Of a stretch of 20,298 nucleotides of DNA, positions 18,774-20,298 are shown piece after piece; the stretch's first letter is position 1, and every line of letters begins with the position of its first letter. This stretch comes from Cudoniella acicularis (Eukaryota > Ascomycota > Leotiomycetes > Helotiales > Helotiaceae). The DNA lies in assembly GCA_013054445.1 (NCBI GenBank), contig JAAMPI010001071.1, positions 1 through 20,298 on the forward strand. The letters are read 5' to 3'. The position numbers were made by a program, and so were the translations under genes. The notes beneath the pieces are model-generated. The model was not told the origin of the DNA. It searched no databases and worked only from the letters and a program-made list of their open reading frames with translations.

Positions 18774-20298
18774 CTAGCTCTTCATTTGGCCATTGCGTTT
18801 GAGAGGATCTCGAATCTCGAACGGCATATGCGCGGCGACATCTTCGAGAGAGGGCAGCGAGGGCCGAGCGTTTGGAAGCTGGATGGATGGTAGAACAAAT
18901 CCCCGGCCCATCTCTGCTTGGACAAAGAGGGATGCACGCTTGTACCGACGGTCAGAGTACTTCTCGAAAACGGCAGCGTGGTGCTTTTGAGGATTCTCGC
19001 AGCATTCCAACATCATGGATACCAATGGTCTGAGTTGGGTCCAGGTATAGCCAGAATAGTAAACGTGAGCAGGTGTCTGCAAACAATTAGTCTCTGGAAA
19101 ATTGCAGCTAGCTTGAAAACTTACCCATTCGCCCTTCTTCAACATCAAACGAGCAAAGCAATGTGCACCGGCAGCAATGTAGCTAGGTGGGCTACCGACA
19201 AAACGCTCATCCATGATGGTTACTTCGAGGAAGTACTTTGCTAATGTTCGAGTCTCGAGATCGTAGTCATCAGCCTTGCTGATTCGTCGCAAGAAGCTCA
19301 TGGGTCCGGGCCAGCCAAGCTCGAACTGCAGCATGCTCAACATAAATCGTTCCGCCTTAAGAATCTCATCGACTGTGTAGCCTCCATCGACCATGTATAC
19401 GATCTCGTTCACAGATGGGCAGTTGATCTCTTCATACTTGGCAGCGACGAAGATCGCAGTGGCTCCAACCAGTTGAAGCTTTCCTAAAGAAACGATTTTG
19501 CACGACAGGAAGCGATCAATATAATTGACACAAAGGAAAAGGGTTTCCGGCAAGAGCGAAAAACGATGGTGAACTTGAATTAACCAATCCATCAAGACCG
19601 AGCGCATCGACCATTGGATCTCGGCCTGAGTGTCCATGTAGTGTGCATTGGGGAGCATCTTGATCTAAGAGTCACGATTGGTTAGCATTAGATCTGCAGG
19701 TACAAACATGACAGGGGTGGAGATGTAAACAGCGGCCGCATCAGTGACCTATGGCGGTCGCACATGTGGTTATGCTGTGGGACGCGACACGGTCGTCGAG
19801 GGAGTGGACTCGTACCTCGAGCTCTCGCATGTAAGCAAAGATTTCATCTCCATATTCAGCCACCATGCTAGTATCCCATGCCTCATCTTCGATGTCTTCT
19901 TGGGTTCGCGCACTCTCCACAAGATCCTTGGCAGCAGCGATCTCCTTCTTGATCTTATTGGTGACCTTGGGGAACAGAACTGTAGTAGCGCCACCGGTAG
20001 TGTTGTCGCCCCGGGAACGGTATGAGTGTGCTGTGGAATAGCCTTGTTCGTCATAAATCTCTTCTTCCTCGTCCTCCCAGTACTCTTCTGGCTCGGAGAC
20101 CAGAGGTAGTGCTGGCAATCGTCTTTGCAAGTCGAGAACTTGCTGAATTGGCTCAGGTGCATCGTAGACAGGTTCCTCTTCCTTGCGCTCCAGAAGTGCC
20201 AAGTATTGCTCGTATCCCTCGGCAGCAGTCAGGCCTTGATCTTCGCGAGCATCCTCATAGATCGGATCACTTGGGATGATGCTTTCCAAGATATCTGT
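18774..20298 (-). CDS. G2/mitotic B-type cyclin, 5' end outside the window
   Basis: Three exons are visible, 20298-19816 (continuing past the edge), 19664-19125 and 19076-18774, giving 441 aa of the C-terminal part. The protein binds and activates the Cdc2/Cdk1 kinase at mitotic entry. The first exon encodes an acidic linker (EYWEDEEEEIYDE) and ends DEIFAYMRELE. The cyclin box follows: MLPNAHYM, AEIQWSMRSVLMDWLIQVHH with the MRAIL-type motif, CVNYIDRFLS and VGATAIFVAAKYEE. The second cyclin fold has TPAHVYYSGYTW and HHAAVFEKYSDRRYKRAS, the usual fungal B-cyclin ending (NimE/Clb type). The missing N-terminus should carry the destruction box. The intron of 151 nt (19815-19665) and the one of 48 nt (19124-19077) are both GT-AG. 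The second keeps the frame open if retained. Confidence 0.92.

Noticed and set aside
6365..19738. Three GCGGCCGC sites (6367, 10832, 19732 regions)
   Set aside because: More than expected by chance, but one lies in a cyclin intron, one in repeat DNA and one in the ATPase upstream region, with no common context.
1..20298. CRISPR array, rRNA or tRNA genes
   Set aside because: No regularly spaced direct repeats and no RNA gene signatures were found; the genome is eukaryotic.

Overview
The window is nuclear DNA of a filamentous ascomycete (Pezizomycotina). The evidence is short GT-AG introns (48-151 nt) with CTAAC-type branch sites, CT-rich leaders, AT-rich gene-poor stretches with C-to-T style nonsense changes, and fungal-type proteins. 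A Leotiomycete is my best guess, but the sequence alone does not prove it.

Layout. 1-1514 is a long upstream region with six CACGTG palindromes and a short-loop G-quadruplex motif. 1515-3573 (+) is a two-exon gene for a 648-aa multi-pass membrane protein of a fungal family of unknown function. 3574-7060 is about 3.5 kb without intact genes; it holds repeat and mobile-element debris, including a 45-bp inverted repeat bounding about 790 bp, diverged tandem repeats and small palindromes. 7061-10805 (-) is a seven-exon P-type cation ATPase of 1117 aa, close to the Na+/K+-ATPase (IIC) group but with altered ion-site motifs. 11254-14511 is a graveyard of three broken genes: a coiled-coil repeat protein (-), an unknown protein (+), and an unknown protein with a possible GIY-YIG-like C-terminus (-). 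15199-17464 (-) is the mitochondrial aspartate/glutamate carrier with EF-hands (709 aa). 18774 to the window end (-) is a B-type mitotic cyclin, cut off at its N-terminus.

The intact genes do not form a pathway. The carrier and the cyclin are conserved housekeeping genes and look like the core side of the window. The left two thirds look like an accessory, repeat-invaded region where a lineage-variable membrane protein and an ATPase survive between decayed genes. Joining exons by hand resolved all reading frames of the four live genes. No tRNA, rRNA or CRISPR was found.
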